Assembly: GCA_030710605.1 (NCBI GenBank)
Contig: CP092879.1
Coordinates: 39,680,842-39,744,841 of the forward strand
DNA from: Cordylochernes scorpioides
Taxonomy: Eukaryota > Arthropoda > Arachnida > Pseudoscorpiones > Chernetidae
Length of the DNA stretch: 64,000 nucleotides
Reading direction: 5' to 3'
This document shows, one piece after another, positions 21,023 to 32,714 of this stretch. The notes beneath the pieces are model-generated. The model did no database searches and was not told the DNA's origin. It saw nothing but the letters and a program-made list of their open reading frames with translations. Position numbers and translations under genes: made by a program. Position 1 is the first letter of the stretch. Every line of letters starts with the position of its first letter.

Positions 21023-22156
21023 CTAGACGAATGGCCCGGGCAACGCCCGGGGTTTACCCGAGTGCGAATATATTATAAAAACGTTGTCTTGGGTGGTCGC
21101 TAATGACAGGGTGGTCTGTATAGACAGGTGGATGTATCACACAGCTGATAACAGGGTTGTCTAGAGTGGTCGCTATAGACAGGGTGGTCTGAATAGACAG
21201 GTGGATGTATCACACTGCTGATAACAGGGTTGCCTAAGGTGACCGCTATAGACAGGGTGGTCTGTATAGACAGGCAGCTGATAACAGGGTTGTCTAGAGT
21301 GGTCGCTATAGACAGGGTGGTCTGTATAGACAGGTGTATGTATCACACTGCTGATAACAGGGTTGCCTAAAGTGACCGCTATAGACAGGGTGGTCTGTAT
21401 AGACAGGTGTATGTATCACACTGCTGATAACAGGGTTGCCTAAGGTGACCGCTATAGACAGGGTGGTCTGTATAGACAGGTGAATGTAACACACTGATGA
21501 TAACAGGGTTGCCTAAAGTGACCGCTATAGACAGGGTGGTCTGTCTAGACAGGCAGCTGATAACAGGGTTGTCTAGAGTGGTCGCTATAGACAGGGTGGT
21601 CTGTATAGACAGGTGTATGTATCACACTGCTGATAAAAGGGTTGCCTAAAGTGACCGCTATAGACAGGGTGGTCTGTATAGACAGGTGAATGTAACACAC
21701 TGATGATAACAGGGTTGTCTAGAGTGGCCGCTATAGACAGGTGTATGTATCACACAGCTGATAACAGGGTTGTCTAGAATGGCCGCTATATACAGGGTGG
21801 TCTGTATAGACAGGTGGATGTATCACACAGATGATAACAGGGTTGTCTAGAGTGGCCGCTATAGACAGAGTGGTCTGTATAGACAGGTGGATGTAGCACA
21901 CTGCTGATAACAGGGGTGTCCAGAGTGGCCGCTATAGACAGGGTGGTCTGTATAGACAGGTGGATGTATCACACAGCTGATAACAGGCTTGTCTGGAGTG
22001 GCCGCTATAGACAGGTGTATGTATCGCACAGCTGATAACAGGGTTGTCTAGAGGGGGGCAGGGAGGCCACGTGTTCGCTGGCAGCCAATGGGCGCGCATT
22101 CTATCCGTGAGCTTCAGACATACAGACAGACAGAATAAGGCAATTATATAAGTAGA
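21023..22156 (-). mobile_element. non-autonomous Helitron filled by a minisatellite
   Basis: Plus-strand left end A|CTAGACGAATGGCCCGGGC with hairpin CCCGGGCAACGCCCGGG (Helitron 3' end read on the minus strand). The right end ...AAGTAGA|T fits the 5' TC terminus between A and T. The interior near 22055-22105 (ggggggcagggaggccacgtg, gcagccaatggg) matches the Helitron at 40050-40110. Most of the middle is the tandem array. There is no coding capacity. Confidence 0.8.
21070..22050. repeat. ~73-bp minisatellite, about 14 units with deletion variants
   Basis: Full unit: cgctatagacagggtggtct, gtatagacaggtgtatgtat, cacactgctgataacaggg, ttgcctaaagtgac. Shorter units of ~56-60 bp lack either the gtatgtatcacac segment or the ggtctgtatagacag segment. 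The cctgtctata(g) core, read on the minus strand, equals the inner terminal repeat of the Tigger-type MITE at 11531-11706. Confidence 0.9.
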
Positions 22157-22194
22157 TTGTTATCGTAAAGATAAAGGCTGCGTGTGGCCGGCAT

Positions 22195-22410
22195 TCATAG
22201 TTCTTCAAATAAAAGATACTTCGGCCAGTAAATCTTTTTATTGTCTCGACGTTCGACAAACTATTTTGTCCTCGTCAGGAGCGAACAAAAATTTTGTTTT
22301 TGTTTTCATTTTTATTCGCTTCTGACGAGGACAAAATATGTTTGTCGAATCGTCGAGATAATAAAAAGATTTACTGGCCGAAGTGTCTTTTATTTGAAAA
22401 GCCTATTGTT
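22195..22410. mobile_element. fold-back element with hammerhead-like cores in both arms
   Basis: Arms ~22205-22285 and ~22310-22395 are inverted repeats (cttcggccagtaaatctttt / aaaagatttactggccgaag). Each arm, read inside-out, has CTGACGA, a GACAAA/TTTGTC stem with a five-base loop, GAA, then CGTC and GAG. Upstream CTC or CTT pairs with GAG, and pairing continues beyond a 2x2 internal loop. This is the plan of a type-I hammerhead with an altered GAAA and an extra G after CTGACGA. Confidence 0.65.
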
Positions 22411-22919
22411 GTTGTTTCTCGTTGGCCGGCTCAAAACTTTTGTAAATAAGTAAATAATCTTTTGTTTTATTTATTATTAAGCCTTAAATCAGGCAATACA
22501 TTTTTCAATTTTATGTTTTAAATATTCCATAGGCTAAATTGAAGCAATAATGATCTAAACTGTTTTTATTATCTTTACCACGACTGCATTATAACGAACA
22601 TTCATGTATCAAGCAAATTATCAATAATTCTATATCAAATCATCTAAATAATATTATAAAATCAACATAAATCTCTTTTTATATTATGTATGTTATATGT
22701 ATACATTATATGCAGTAAATATATTACAAATTATCATATAATGTGTTTACATGTATCAAAAGAGGCAACCATCATGTGTTGTAATACATTCTTCATCAAA
22801 ACCTTAAAATTCTGTTCTGAGGGGATGAACCAAAATGCATTGTTTTCATGCATTTTTAAAGGGAGAGGTGCCTCTTTTTTGTACATGTATATATTCCTCC
22901 TCCAACTTCATATTACATA

Positions 22920-23139
22920 CACTCATGGACAAAACTTAAGAAAGTTGTACCTATTAGCATGTATATATGACAATTATCAGACAATAACTGAAAGATATTT
23001 GATACACAGTGACCTTATTGAAAACACGAAATGACCAAGTGTGAACAAATTTGTCTCTGCTTTCTTAAATAAAATAGATAGCAGTCTACAAAAATAGGCA
23101 ATTTCAAAGACATTCAATTTTAAGTTTTGTCTATGAGTG
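22920..23139. mobile_element. Tc1/mariner-type MITE
   Basis: 220 bp between TA dinucleotides, with terminal repeats CACTCATGGACAAAACTTAA and CACTCATAGACAAAACTTAA (one mismatch). No ORF. Confidence 0.82.
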
Positions 23140-23296
23140 TATATAAATTCAAAGAGCTTTCAATTATAATTATTTAGACATAAGCAAATATTTCAATTTA
23201 ATATATAACAAAAGAAGAAGGAAGAAGGAATTAAAACAAATGGCTGTTGCTATGGGCGGAATAAAGAATAGAAAATGTGGGTGCAGAGATTTACTC

Positions 23297-23314
23297 GGGG
23301 GGGGGGGGGGGGGG
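23297..23314 (+). repeat. 18-base poly-G run
   Basis: Uninterrupted G18 following agagatttactc, similar to the tttactcgg-poly-G junction in the Helitron at ~40040, so it may be a Helitron fragment. It could fold into stacked G-quadruplexes. Confidence 0.9.
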
Positions 23315-23474
23315 ACTATGTAAATTTCACCATCGGCAAATCTCCGGCCCAGTGATTTTAAGCCTTTGTGGAGCGTGGGAAGTGTCCAGGTGTGTCACTG
23401 AGGGTAGTGAATTATGTCCTTGTCACAGGTCTCTCTTTCTCTCTCCCTAGGAGATTGAAACCTCGCACCTGACT

Positions 23475-24092
23475 TGTAGTGTTTGAGTTGTGTTTGTATT
23501 GTTGTGCGTTGTGTTGTAGTGTTGTGTTTGTGCTGTGTTGTGGTGTGTGTTGTGTTTGTATTGCTGTGTGTTGTGTTGTAGTGTTGTGTTTGTATTGTTG
23601 TGTGTTGTGGTGTGTGTGTTATGTTTGAATTACTGTGTGTTTTGGGGTGTGTGTTATGTTTGTATTGTTGTGTTGGGGTGTATGTGTTTGTATTGTTGTG
23701 TGGAAGTCGTCTCGTTCAATAAAGCATTCTGTTCTGAAGTCGGACAGCCTCTTGCCTAGTTGGGAGCCCTTGTCCACGACATGAGCGATTGCCCTGTCAG
23801 GGAATTTCTTCACAGCAGGCCTCTGTTGTTGTGTGTTGTGTCTGTGTTATAATGTTTTATGTTTGTATTGTTGTGTGTTGTGTTTGTACTGTTATGTGTT
23901 GTTTTTGTATTGTTGTGTGTTGTGGTGTGTGTTTGTGTTGTTGTATGTTGTGTTTGTACTGTTGTGTGTTGTGTTTGTATTGTCGCGTGTTGTGTTTATA
24001 TTGTTGTGTGTTGTGTTTGTGTTGTTAAGTGTGTTGTGTTTGTGTTGTTGTGTGTTGTGTTTGCATTGTTGTGTTGTGTTTGTATTGTTATA
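23475..24092. repeat. TG-rich imperfect simple repeat with a unique insert
   Basis: Degenerate array of tgttgtgtttgtattgttg. ORFs across it are cysteine/valine/leucine runs caused by the repeat and are not genes. The array is interrupted at ~23703-23826 by ordinary-complexity sequence. Confidence 0.9.
23703..23826 (-). other. unique segment inside the TG-rich array
   Basis: About 120 bp with normal composition (ctcgttcaataaagcattctg...cacgacatgagcgattgcc). The minus strand is open with KKFPDRAIAHVVDKGS and LSDFRTECFIERDDF. I do not recognise the family; it may be a short captured coding fragment. Confidence 0.3.
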
Positions 24093-24285
24093 CAGCAGAT
24101 TACCCCATAGGAAACCTTCCTCAAAAACAATAATACTGATACCTCATCTTTGAGGTTGTTCTTTATTAGAGATGTTTTTCAAAATAACTTTACAAGGGAT
24201 CGCTCAAAAAGAGCAACTTAGCTTATGATGTTTACAACAATGAATAATATGTAAATGTTATTCACATATTAAAACAAAATGTCCA

Positions 24286-24352
24286 GTTCAGGATTAGATC
24301 CCGGTTCATGGCTGTCGGGAATCGATGCTTTAACCAACTGTCCACAGATTTC
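24286..24352 (-). tRNA. degenerate tRNA-like sequence
   Basis: Minus strand: A-box-like AGTTGGTTAAAGCATCG and a weak B-box GGGATCTAATCC with spacing near that of a tRNA. Stems are poor. Probably a decayed tRNA-derived repeat head. Confidence 0.3.
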
Positions 24353-24959
24353 TTATAAGAGGCGTGTGCTTGCTTGTTGGATTAGATTAAGGCATTTTTA
24401 ACTTTTTTTAAATGGTTGCTCAGGAAGATAATCCTTAGAACAATGTCTACAGTGGTGTTGATATTTGTATAATAACCTGAACTATTTTTATATTTCAATG
24501 CTATCAAAATGTAACTTAAATATGAATATAGGTGAAACTATTTCATAATTTCATATATAAGTTCAAATATAAATCATTCTAGTAACTATCAATGGTTGTT
24601 CCATTCTGAAGGTTGGAATAAAACCATCAGAATATATTAGAATAGATTCACAATTAGACCATTTTTATTCTATTAAAAATGAAGAAACAGCTTAAGCTAT
24701 TTATATAATGGGGAGGTTTCGGGATATTTCCCTTTATCAAATTGTACAAAACTATTCTAAAATAGCTCTCCACTTTTGATCAAATATTAGTCCAGAAGGT
24801 ACTTTAATATTATGAAAACAACAAGGTATCTATGAAATATTTTAAAAAATGAATGATAAAAGAGGTGTTATGTGTGTGATAATGTGATATAATGCTAATA
24901 CAGTTGAAATCACAAATCATGCAGATTTCTCTTCTTCTTTCTTATCTCCAATTAATCAT

Positions 24960-25450
24960 ATTAAGGTGTCAAGCTTGAAGAGCTTGAGACCTTTGACAAC
25001 CGTCATGACTGGGTGAAGTAGAAAGCGTCTGTCTTTGTCATTAAGACTGGGAGCACTACAGCAGGCCGACTTAGCTCTAATATGAAATGGTCATCTCTGA
25101 CATGAGGAACAGACACCATGTGCAGCTGCTCCTAACATGGAGTACAAACGATGCTCATCCTGTATCCCTGGATCAGGAGCCCTTACAGGGTACTTTCAAC
25201 CGGGCCGGATGAGCCCAGGTTTTTTTAGTGAACTTGTTGCTCCCCCTGCTCCTTTAATTCACCTGGGCTTGGGACCGGCAACATGGCAATATTAGAATTA
25301 TTGTTTGACCAGTGATTTGGTACTCTGAGGTGTTGCCCTATGTAAATAGATGTCGTTTGTTAGTAAAGTGTGTGCTCTCTTCCTTTCAGTGTGAGGTTAG
25401 TGACTTTGAGTTTAAAGTCCTTGTTTAATAAATTCCTCCGGTGATAAATT
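24960..25450 (+). other. GC-richer segment with LTR-like features, unassigned
   Basis: It stands out from the AT-rich surroundings (ccgggccggatgagcccagg near 25200; cacctgggcttgggaccgg near 25260) and ends with a polyadenylation-like aataaattcctccggtga near 25430. This could be a solo LTR or retroelement end, but I find no paired ends or target duplication. Confidence 0.25.
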
Positions 25451-27220
25451 CTTTCTCTTCTCGTCTTCGTTTTTTTCAACGCATAATTTCAATTTTCATG
25501 AAATAATTGTTCAAAAATTGATTTGATTGATTGAAACATTCACTGGCCGAATTAACAATATTCTACTGTGCGCAATAACAATAAGTAAAATTTAAAAATT
25601 ATGAATATTTCCATTACATACTATATTTTTTAAACTTAAAATTTAATCATATATTTCTATATATACAAACTTAGAGGCATATATCCCAAATATTTTAAAA
25701 TAACCCACTTACTGTATTATATAGCAAAAAATACAGAGATATATAAAAGGTACAATAATAGAGGGTATAGAGATCAAACTGGAAAAACCGCTGGGAGAGT
25801 TCACCATTGATGAGCCATACCCTATTAATTCATTGTAGTATAAGTTAGTTCTGTAGATATATCTTTCATTTATATATATTTACAAAGAAAGGTAGAGAGA
25901 TAATTTATTTAATTCCGATATTCAGCTGTAGATGACGCTATGTTTATTAATTTATTTCAATTTAAAGCGCTATGTACCCCTAGGAACACTTGCGCTGTCA
26001 TACATGTATGCCTTTACATTTGGCTATACATATTTACAATAATTTTAGGCCGTAAGGAATAGTCATATGATATCTATAAGGAGAAAGAAAGAAATATACA
26101 TCAAAATTGTTCAATTATCAATATTATTAAAAGAGAAGAAAAATTTTATGTAAGAATTTAAACATTCTAAGGACAAACGAAGCTCTTAAATCTTAACAAG
26201 AACAGAGAACTGTGTACAAAAGAAAAGAAATGTCTGGAAATATCTACGATCAACATAATATAAATATGTTGATAAGAATATTTAAAATGTAACTTAACCA
26301 ATGTAACACTTGAGTATCTCTTAATACGGCATCTTAAATTCTTATATAAAGCTCAAGTTTCGAGAGGTCTGGAGCTGACAAGTTGAAATTCAGACAAGTC
26401 TTAAAACCTCGCTTGTCAATGCAGCTATTTTGGGGAAAATGTCATCACATGGTTATAAGTTTAAATTCCTTCGTTTTTTATCAAACAAAATTTTAAATGA
26501 TTATTTTACCTTTTGTTGTTGTTAGTCGTTGAAATAACTATTATCTTATATTTTTAGCAAGATCTTTGTAAACGCTAAAATTGATAAAATAAACAATTTT
26601 ATTCCAACTATTAGATGTTGGGAAAAGAAATATTCAAACACAATTTAGTCCAATAAAATAAAAGTAGGCATAAAATGGTGACATGACAGTATGACATTGT
26701 GATAAAACGACATGATGGGCGTTTGCTTTCTGAACCCTTTTATCAGAAGTGGTGTTTAAAAATAAAGTTTTGTGTTGAAAGTTTATGAAACCATTGTTGT
26801 AGAATTTAATTAAATTGTTGGTTTTTCTATTCTTTTAAACTATATATATAATAGATAATTTAATAGAATAGTTAGTGTGTTTTAAGAATAATAAATGAAT
26901 ATTTGCTTATTATATTATATTGTTGCATCAGGCTGCGGTTAAGCAGATTCTTCAGTCTTGATTCTCTTCTCAGACGCGTCTTGCATCTTTCCAGAACGTG
27001 TCTCAACCATCCTACAAGGTTAAACCAGTCAATAATAAGACAACTATATTTTAGGTAACACCTAGAATATCTCTTTATTTATCTTATCAAAGTTTAAATC
27101 AGGTTGAGTATCCAGTGTATCATAATACAAATGATTTTATAGTACATAATATTTCATAATAATATTCTGTTTTATAAAAATAAATAAATATAAAATTTAA
27201 ATTTGAAATATATGAAAATA
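25451..27220. other. AT-rich stretch, no gene seen
   Basis: No ORF or RNA gene. 25780-25850 resembles 60195-60280 (gggagagttcaccattgatgagcc vs ggagagtttaccactgatgagc, divided here only for comparison), a dispersed pair of unknown nature. 26690-26760 is ordinary sequence of unknown function. Confidence 0.5.
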
Positions 27221-29348
27221 CTAGACGGGTGACCCGGGCTTCGCCCCGGGATTGACCCGTGTGCATATCTACCCGAGTGATATATATTTAGAAAATATTT
27301 TTTTTATAATTGTTTGTTATTAGCATTATCTATTTGTTTGCATCAGCCTAATTTAATCTAATCTTTGATAGAGGGCGCTGTTCGTGAGCTAAGTAGAATA
27401 ATTTGAATATATAGTTTTAAGTTTGGCATACCCGAGACATTTGGCCTATATTGACAGATGAATCAGTTTATAATCAATATGGGCATTATACTGCAAACCT
27501 GAAAAAGGCTTATGAGTCCAAAGCTGAATACGCTGAACAGGAACTTGCATAGTTTGTGTAGCTGCGACGCGGGCTTCAGAATACCTAAGACGGCGAAGCG
27601 CACGACGCGTCTCACTTTGAAGTGGTGTCTCAATAGCTCTAGCATTCCTATATCTCCTGGAAGCAGCCGTATTCCTACCAAGTAAACGTCGGCTGTGGCG
27701 AGGCATATTCTAAAAAAAAATTTAGATTGAGATTAATAACAAAAGCTTCAAAACCAGCAATTTCTAAACAAAGCATAAAAATTTCCTGTCTTTTTGAGGT
27801 AAAAATCAAAATTTTTAAATTTTTTATTCAAAATAACCTTCAGATACGTTAAAAAGATTTTAAAAAACTAAAATCATAATATTATATTACCAAAAAATTA
27901 ATGTACAAAACCAGTTATCATTAAAAAGCTACAAAAATAGACCAACCGCTGGATACGGCAATGAAAAAGCATGCTTTTTTGAGGTAAAAAATAGAAATAA
28001 TTTTCTAAAATACAAAATACAACCCCTATATGTTAAAAAAATATAAATAATCTAAATATAAAATATTTAATCAAATAAATTAAAATATCTTTAAAAAAAT
28101 TTGAAAAAGGACTTCGAAAAGACAAATAAATGAATCCGTAAAAGAAATCCCTTGCTTATTTAAAAATATAAATAACCTATTTTTTAGATACAACCCATAT
28201 ATGTAGAAAATATAATAAATAAACTGTATGGCATATTCTGAAAAAAATTAGATTGAGATTAATAACAAAAGCTTCAAAACCAGCAATTTCTAAACAAAGC
28301 ATAAAAATTTCCTGTCTTTTTGAGGTAAAAATCAAAATTTTAAATTTTTTTATTCAAAATAACCTTCAGATATGTTAAAAAGACTTTAAAAAACTAAAAT
28401 CATAATATTATATTACCAAAAAATTAATGTACAAAACCAGTTATCATTAAAAAGCTTCAAAAATAGACCAACCGCTGGATACGGCAATGAAAAAGCATGC
28501 TTTTTTTGAGGTAAAAAATAGAAATAATTTTCTAAAATACAAAATACAACCCCTATATGTTAAAAAAACTATAAATAATCTACTTTTAAAATATCTAAGC
28601 AATTAATTAAAATTTTGTTAAGGTTCTCAAAAAAGACATAAAATTGAGCACATTAATGAAATTTCAAGCTTTTTAGTGAAAAAAATAGAAATAACCCAAT
28701 TTTTTTTTACAAAACAACCCATATAAGTGGAAAACACCATAAATAATCTGTTATTAAAATATCTAAACAATTAATTAAAAATTTTGTTAAGGTCCTCAAA
28801 AGAGACATAAAATTGAGCACATTAATGAAATTTCAATCTTTTTTTGTAAAAAATAATATAAATAACCTTAGTCTTATAAAAAATACTAACCACGTAAGTT
28901 AGAAATAGCATATATAATCTGTATATAAAATTAAAAAGAAATAAATTAAAATTAGCCTAAATATTTATCTAAAATATAAAATTGATCTCATCAAGTAAGG
29001 CTTCAACTTTTTTTGGTATAAAATATGAAAACTATAAAATAAAAGTATCTTACCATGTATAAAAGTTATTAAAATATATATAAAAAAATATTTAAACTAA
29101 TTTTCAAAGAAGCGCTAAAGTGTAAACACTTTTGAAAGTGTAAACACTTTAACTCTGTTGAATTTTTTTGTATTTTATCGATAACAGAAAAGTTATGTAT
29201 GTTAAAGTTAGGAAAAATATTTTGATGTTAAGCAAAACCTGCTCCATCTCGTTTTACATAAATGTTGAAAATTTGGTCGAAATTGATGCATTGTAACGAA
29301 AGTTTTCAGTGAACAACACTTATGAAATTTCCATTTTATTAATATAGA
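27221..29348 (-). mobile_element. Helitron with Rep/helicase N-terminal remnant
   Basis: Left end A|CTAGACGGGTGACCCGGGC with a hairpin CCCGGGCTTCGCCCCGGG. The right end ...TTAATATAGA|T is the 5' TC terminus on the minus strand. Length is 2128 bp. A Rep/helicase fragment lies at 27446-27706. A ~330-bp segment starting at 27703 is duplicated directly at 28228 (525 bp apart), and a ~110-bp segment is duplicated at 28610 and 28771. Its 5' terminal 200 bp match 230-515 and 53176-53400. Confidence 0.85.
27446..27706 (-). pseudogene. Helitron Rep/helicase, N-terminal fragment
   Basis: 86 codons from an ATG at 27706. A basic start (MPRHSRRLLGRN, then arginine-rich repeats) is followed by PFSGLQYNAHIDY, the kind of segment found just before the conserved N-terminal domain of animal Helitron transposases (typically a phenylalanine, then a Y/F-N-P-x-x-x-Y block). 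It stops before the Rep HUH motif and the Pif1-type helicase, so it has no catalytic part. Position near the CTAG end shows that nearly all of the downstream ORF was lost. Confidence 0.65.
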
Positions 29349-29589
29349 TTATAATGAATAATTTAAAAAATATTCGCAAAAATCATGATGCAACAATATA
29401 TCATATATTTATATCAAGTATATATATTCTCTCTAAATATAAAACGCAAAGTTGAAGGTAGATGGTATTCATCTACAAAAAGAGGAAACACTTTCTTCAA
29501 ATATTTTCCAATGCATTTTCAATTAAAGAGGTGCCATTTATGATACACACATGTATGCATGAATAAATAGTGTTGTAGTATTTCGTAAG

Positions 29590-29760
29590 AGACACCACCT
29601 CTAGAAGAGACCAGGAGCGTTCAAGAGAGGTTCAAAACTATATTCAATATTATATTTAAATCTTTATGTACCACCTCTAGGAGATACCAGTTTATGGGAT
29701 ATATATACAAAACTATGTTCAATATAATATTTAAATCTTTATGAAAGATACCAAGGTTAC
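29590..29760. repeat. ~95-bp direct duplication
   Basis: caccacctctag(a/g)ag...caaaactatattcaatat.atatttaaatctttatg occurs twice in tandem with small differences. No gene; 29349-30358 otherwise shows nothing recognisable. Confidence 0.6.
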
Positions 29761-30371
29761 TTAAATACACACACACAAAGTTTTATTAGGACCAGCGGTC
29801 TTATACAGATTCACCACAGGAAGAAATAATAGATGGAGCTCCTATAACTAAAATGCTTATCACTCAAATGGAAACACAAAATATCATATTTGCTAACCCC
29901 TTTCTAGAGCAATAACAAACTTGGTAAATTCCTTTAAAGTATGTTTCATCAATTTTCCTCCCGAGAAAATATTTGGGGGAAGCACAGAGAATTCTATTTC
30001 CTTTATTAAATCGGAAGTAGAGAACAAGTTGACGTCACTTCCGCCCGAGCTCAAGTTTCCACTCCTTTAATAAGTTCTGGAAAACTTGGGTGAAATAAAT
30101 AGAAAGTGGACAATTGACTGGAAAGGATAATAGACTTCTATTTTGTTGAAATACACAGGAGTTTATCATTGGTTGATAGACACACTTTTGCTATATTGGA
30201 ATTATTCGATTTGTTTTTTAATAGAATATATAGGTTCGCACTATAAATAATTACTATTTTTGAATATAGATGGCGTGCTAAACACATATATCATATAAAT
30301 TACTCCTAACAGGACTCCCTTAATGAATCGTTTACTCGAGGCATATACGCATTTCTACTGTACTCAATGCT

Positions 30372-31390
30372 GTGGGGAAAGAAGTTTTCCCACCCTCTAC
30401 ACTCACTCTAGAGGGGAGTGGAGTGGAGAGGCGTCTCTGCGTGTTTGCCTTGCGCCGGAGTACCACTGGTTGATCCTCAGTGAAGCTGTAAGCTGGTGGT
30501 CCGCCCTTGGTTAGCTGGTCGCGGGGCGCACGAGTCTTGAAACTCTTGGGTCTTCGCTCTGTGTGTGTGCCATTAGGAGCGTCCTTGCCGTGCGCGAAAA
30601 TTGCAAACCAGGGGTGTCCCTGGCTGCTGAAAAACCAAGGAGTGCACACAGTAGTACCACCCTCCCGCCTTCACGTTGGTTTCCCCGCGTAAACCTCAGA
30701 ACCTCAGAGGTCCTTGATTCGACGGCAGATTCAGGGAGTACTGTGATCAAAGGTTCGAGGGCCAAAGGGGGGGGGGGAGTCCTATTGGAGCGTAGGACGG
30801 GTTTAACTAAGTCCGAACGGGAGGGCTCGGTCAGCAACCTTGCCATGAACTCTCGGAGACGCCTGTGGGTTTGATTGGTCGACCCCATGGAGCCAGACCA
30901 TAATGGAGGGCGCGAGGGGCCAAACAATGGCCGCTCGGTGCATGGAGAATGCATCATTCCTTTTGGTTAGGGGACCTATAATGCAGCAATGGGTATGCTA
31001 TCGCATGCCGGTTTATAGACCGAAAGGTCTGGGTGGCCACTGCTCCAAGGATGTACTCAAGGAAAATTTCAAGAATTTGAGGGCTCTAATGGTGGAAGCA
31101 TATAGGGTTGCCCATGACCTCTATACCACCATTCTTCAGAGTTCACAGGAACCCTGGGTCTGACCGGCACCACCTCCTCATGGTTCACGCTGGATAAGCT
31201 TGTCTTCCCAATGATCTCTTGTGAGGGATGTTAGACGGAGAACCAAGCGTGTCGGTTTACAAAATCCTCCTAACATATGCCGTTAGGGGGTGGTTTTTCC
31301 AATGCAAGTTCCCTGGCTAACGAGTTTAGACATGATGGCGCCGTAGTACAGGCGTACAGACTTCGGTTTGGGTAGCCCACTATCCAATGG
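30372..31390. mobile_element. 1-kb retroelement-like insertion of unknown family
   Basis: GC-rich block (roughly half G+C in AT-rich DNA) flanked by an exact 13-bp duplication, tgtactcaatgct, at 30359-30371 and 31391-31403. Duplications of this size are typical of target-primed retroelements. No RT or gag motifs; no poly-A tail. The many overlapping ORFs (for example 30511-30957 minus, 30563-30874 plus) reflect high GC. The ORF 30903-31163 (plus) ends in AYRVAHDLYTTILQSSQEPWV, which I do not recognise. It may be a large SINE or the joined ends of a LINE. Confidence 0.7.
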
Positions 31391-31403
31391 TGTACTCAAT
31401 GCT

Positions 31404-32400
31404 TATGTCTATAATTCTTTTAAATATATTTACCAAGAGTTTCTTTACAGTACTGTATATACAGTCGATATTGTCTGTAAAGGATAATACCTATTTGCAG
31501 AGCCAAATTGTCCTATAGGAAGATGTGTTGAGAGTTGATAATTAATCAAAATGGTGTTATTTTTGGCAATCAAATATATTCTTTGTAGATAGCTGTTATA
31601 CCTTTCTAACGATAAAAGATTATATTGGAGTAAGGAAATTTATTTTAATTTATTAACAGATTATTGATGTTTATATATTTTATTACTCTGCGTAAACTTC
31701 CTTCATTGCTTCTATTGTATTTTTTCGATTTCAGTTATGCTTGTGCTTTAAATAAATTTGTCTTTCCTCATTTTATACGAGAAAATATTTATAATGATAA
31801 AAAAATGCATATCCTGGCCGCTTACATGAGCATTTTTAGATGGCAGAGCGCCATCTAGTAAAACAAAAATAAAATAAACGTTGATTTGAATTGTTCAATT
31901 TTCTAAATTTTCCTATTTTTGCTTTACACACACACATATCTAATTATATAAATATAAATATTCTGTGTTGTGATTTAGAATAATAAAAATTTTTAAAACA
32001 TATCAAAGATATAAAATGGGATATAAAAGCCTTATGTGAATATATAATCAAAATTTGGTGCTATATACCTATTTATTCATATTTGTATTATTTATTTACA
32101 TTTATCCATTATCTTTGAAATGCATCAACCTTGTTATTCAAAGCACACATTAAATAGAAAGAGGAAAATATATACCGTATAAATGAAATATTAGCACATA
32201 AAATTTCGAATATATAGAAAGATATTCACACAGTGTTATAGCAGATTTTACAAAAAGAATACAATCTAAAAGAACGAACACAATATGATTAACTACTTCC
32301 TTTTAACGACTAATTGAACTTTCTCAATCAGCCTCTTCAGGAGAATATTGGGAAAGATTGTTTGGTGGACTCTATTTTATCATATCGTCTATTTAACCAG
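31404..32400. other. AT-rich stretch with one half fold-back
   Basis: 31795-31880 (aatgcatatcctggcc, agatggcagagcgccatctag) is a half copy of the 18175-18385 repeat family. Otherwise there are no genes. Confidence 0.55.
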
Positions 32401-32714
32401 TGTGGCGACCGCACTTTGCTTCAGCGAACAAAGCTTCAAAACACATACGGGCAGAAAGATTGCGGCCCCACTTTGCCTCGGCAAGCACGTGTTTTAAGAA
32501 CACTTCACTACGCATGCGCGGGCGTCATCCAGAACTTTCTATCGGCTGGCTTCTTCCGACACACTCGATCTGGCCACACTGACGCGGTAAACAAGAAGGC
32601 TTAAGCTGGCGGCCGTTATTTCAACCGTTGCTTCTTTTCTCTTTTTAATTTCTTGCTTTAAAATAAATTAATTTTAATTATAATTTTATCAGCAGCCTTT
32701 CCACAAGCCACACA
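32401..32714 (+). mobile_element. candidate solo LTR (Gypsy-like)
   Basis: Starts TGTGGCGACC and ends CCACACA, flanked by ccag on both sides (32397-32400 and 32715-32718). It is GC-rich for ~200 bp (promoter-like), then AT-rich with aaataaatt near 32660 as a possible polyadenylation signal. The TGTGGCGACC start is common in Gypsy LTRs. The 96-aa ORF across it is not supported. Confidence 0.5.

Noticed and set aside
21070-22050. Possible CRISPR-like array
   Set aside because: Units are contiguous with no unique spacers, in a eukaryotic Helitron; it is a minisatellite.
23535-24153. Cysteine/valine-rich membrane-protein-like ORFs
   Set aside because: Produced by the TG-rich simple repeat; different frames give equivalent low-complexity peptides.
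30461-30478. Resemblance to the 5' end of 18S rRNA (taccactggttgatcct)
   Set aside because: Matches only ~15 bases with a 2-base insertion and nothing downstream; chance similarity.
30323-30957. Several overlapping ORFs on both strands
   Set aside because: High GC lowers stop frequency in this retroelement-like insertion; no motifs and mutually exclusive frames.
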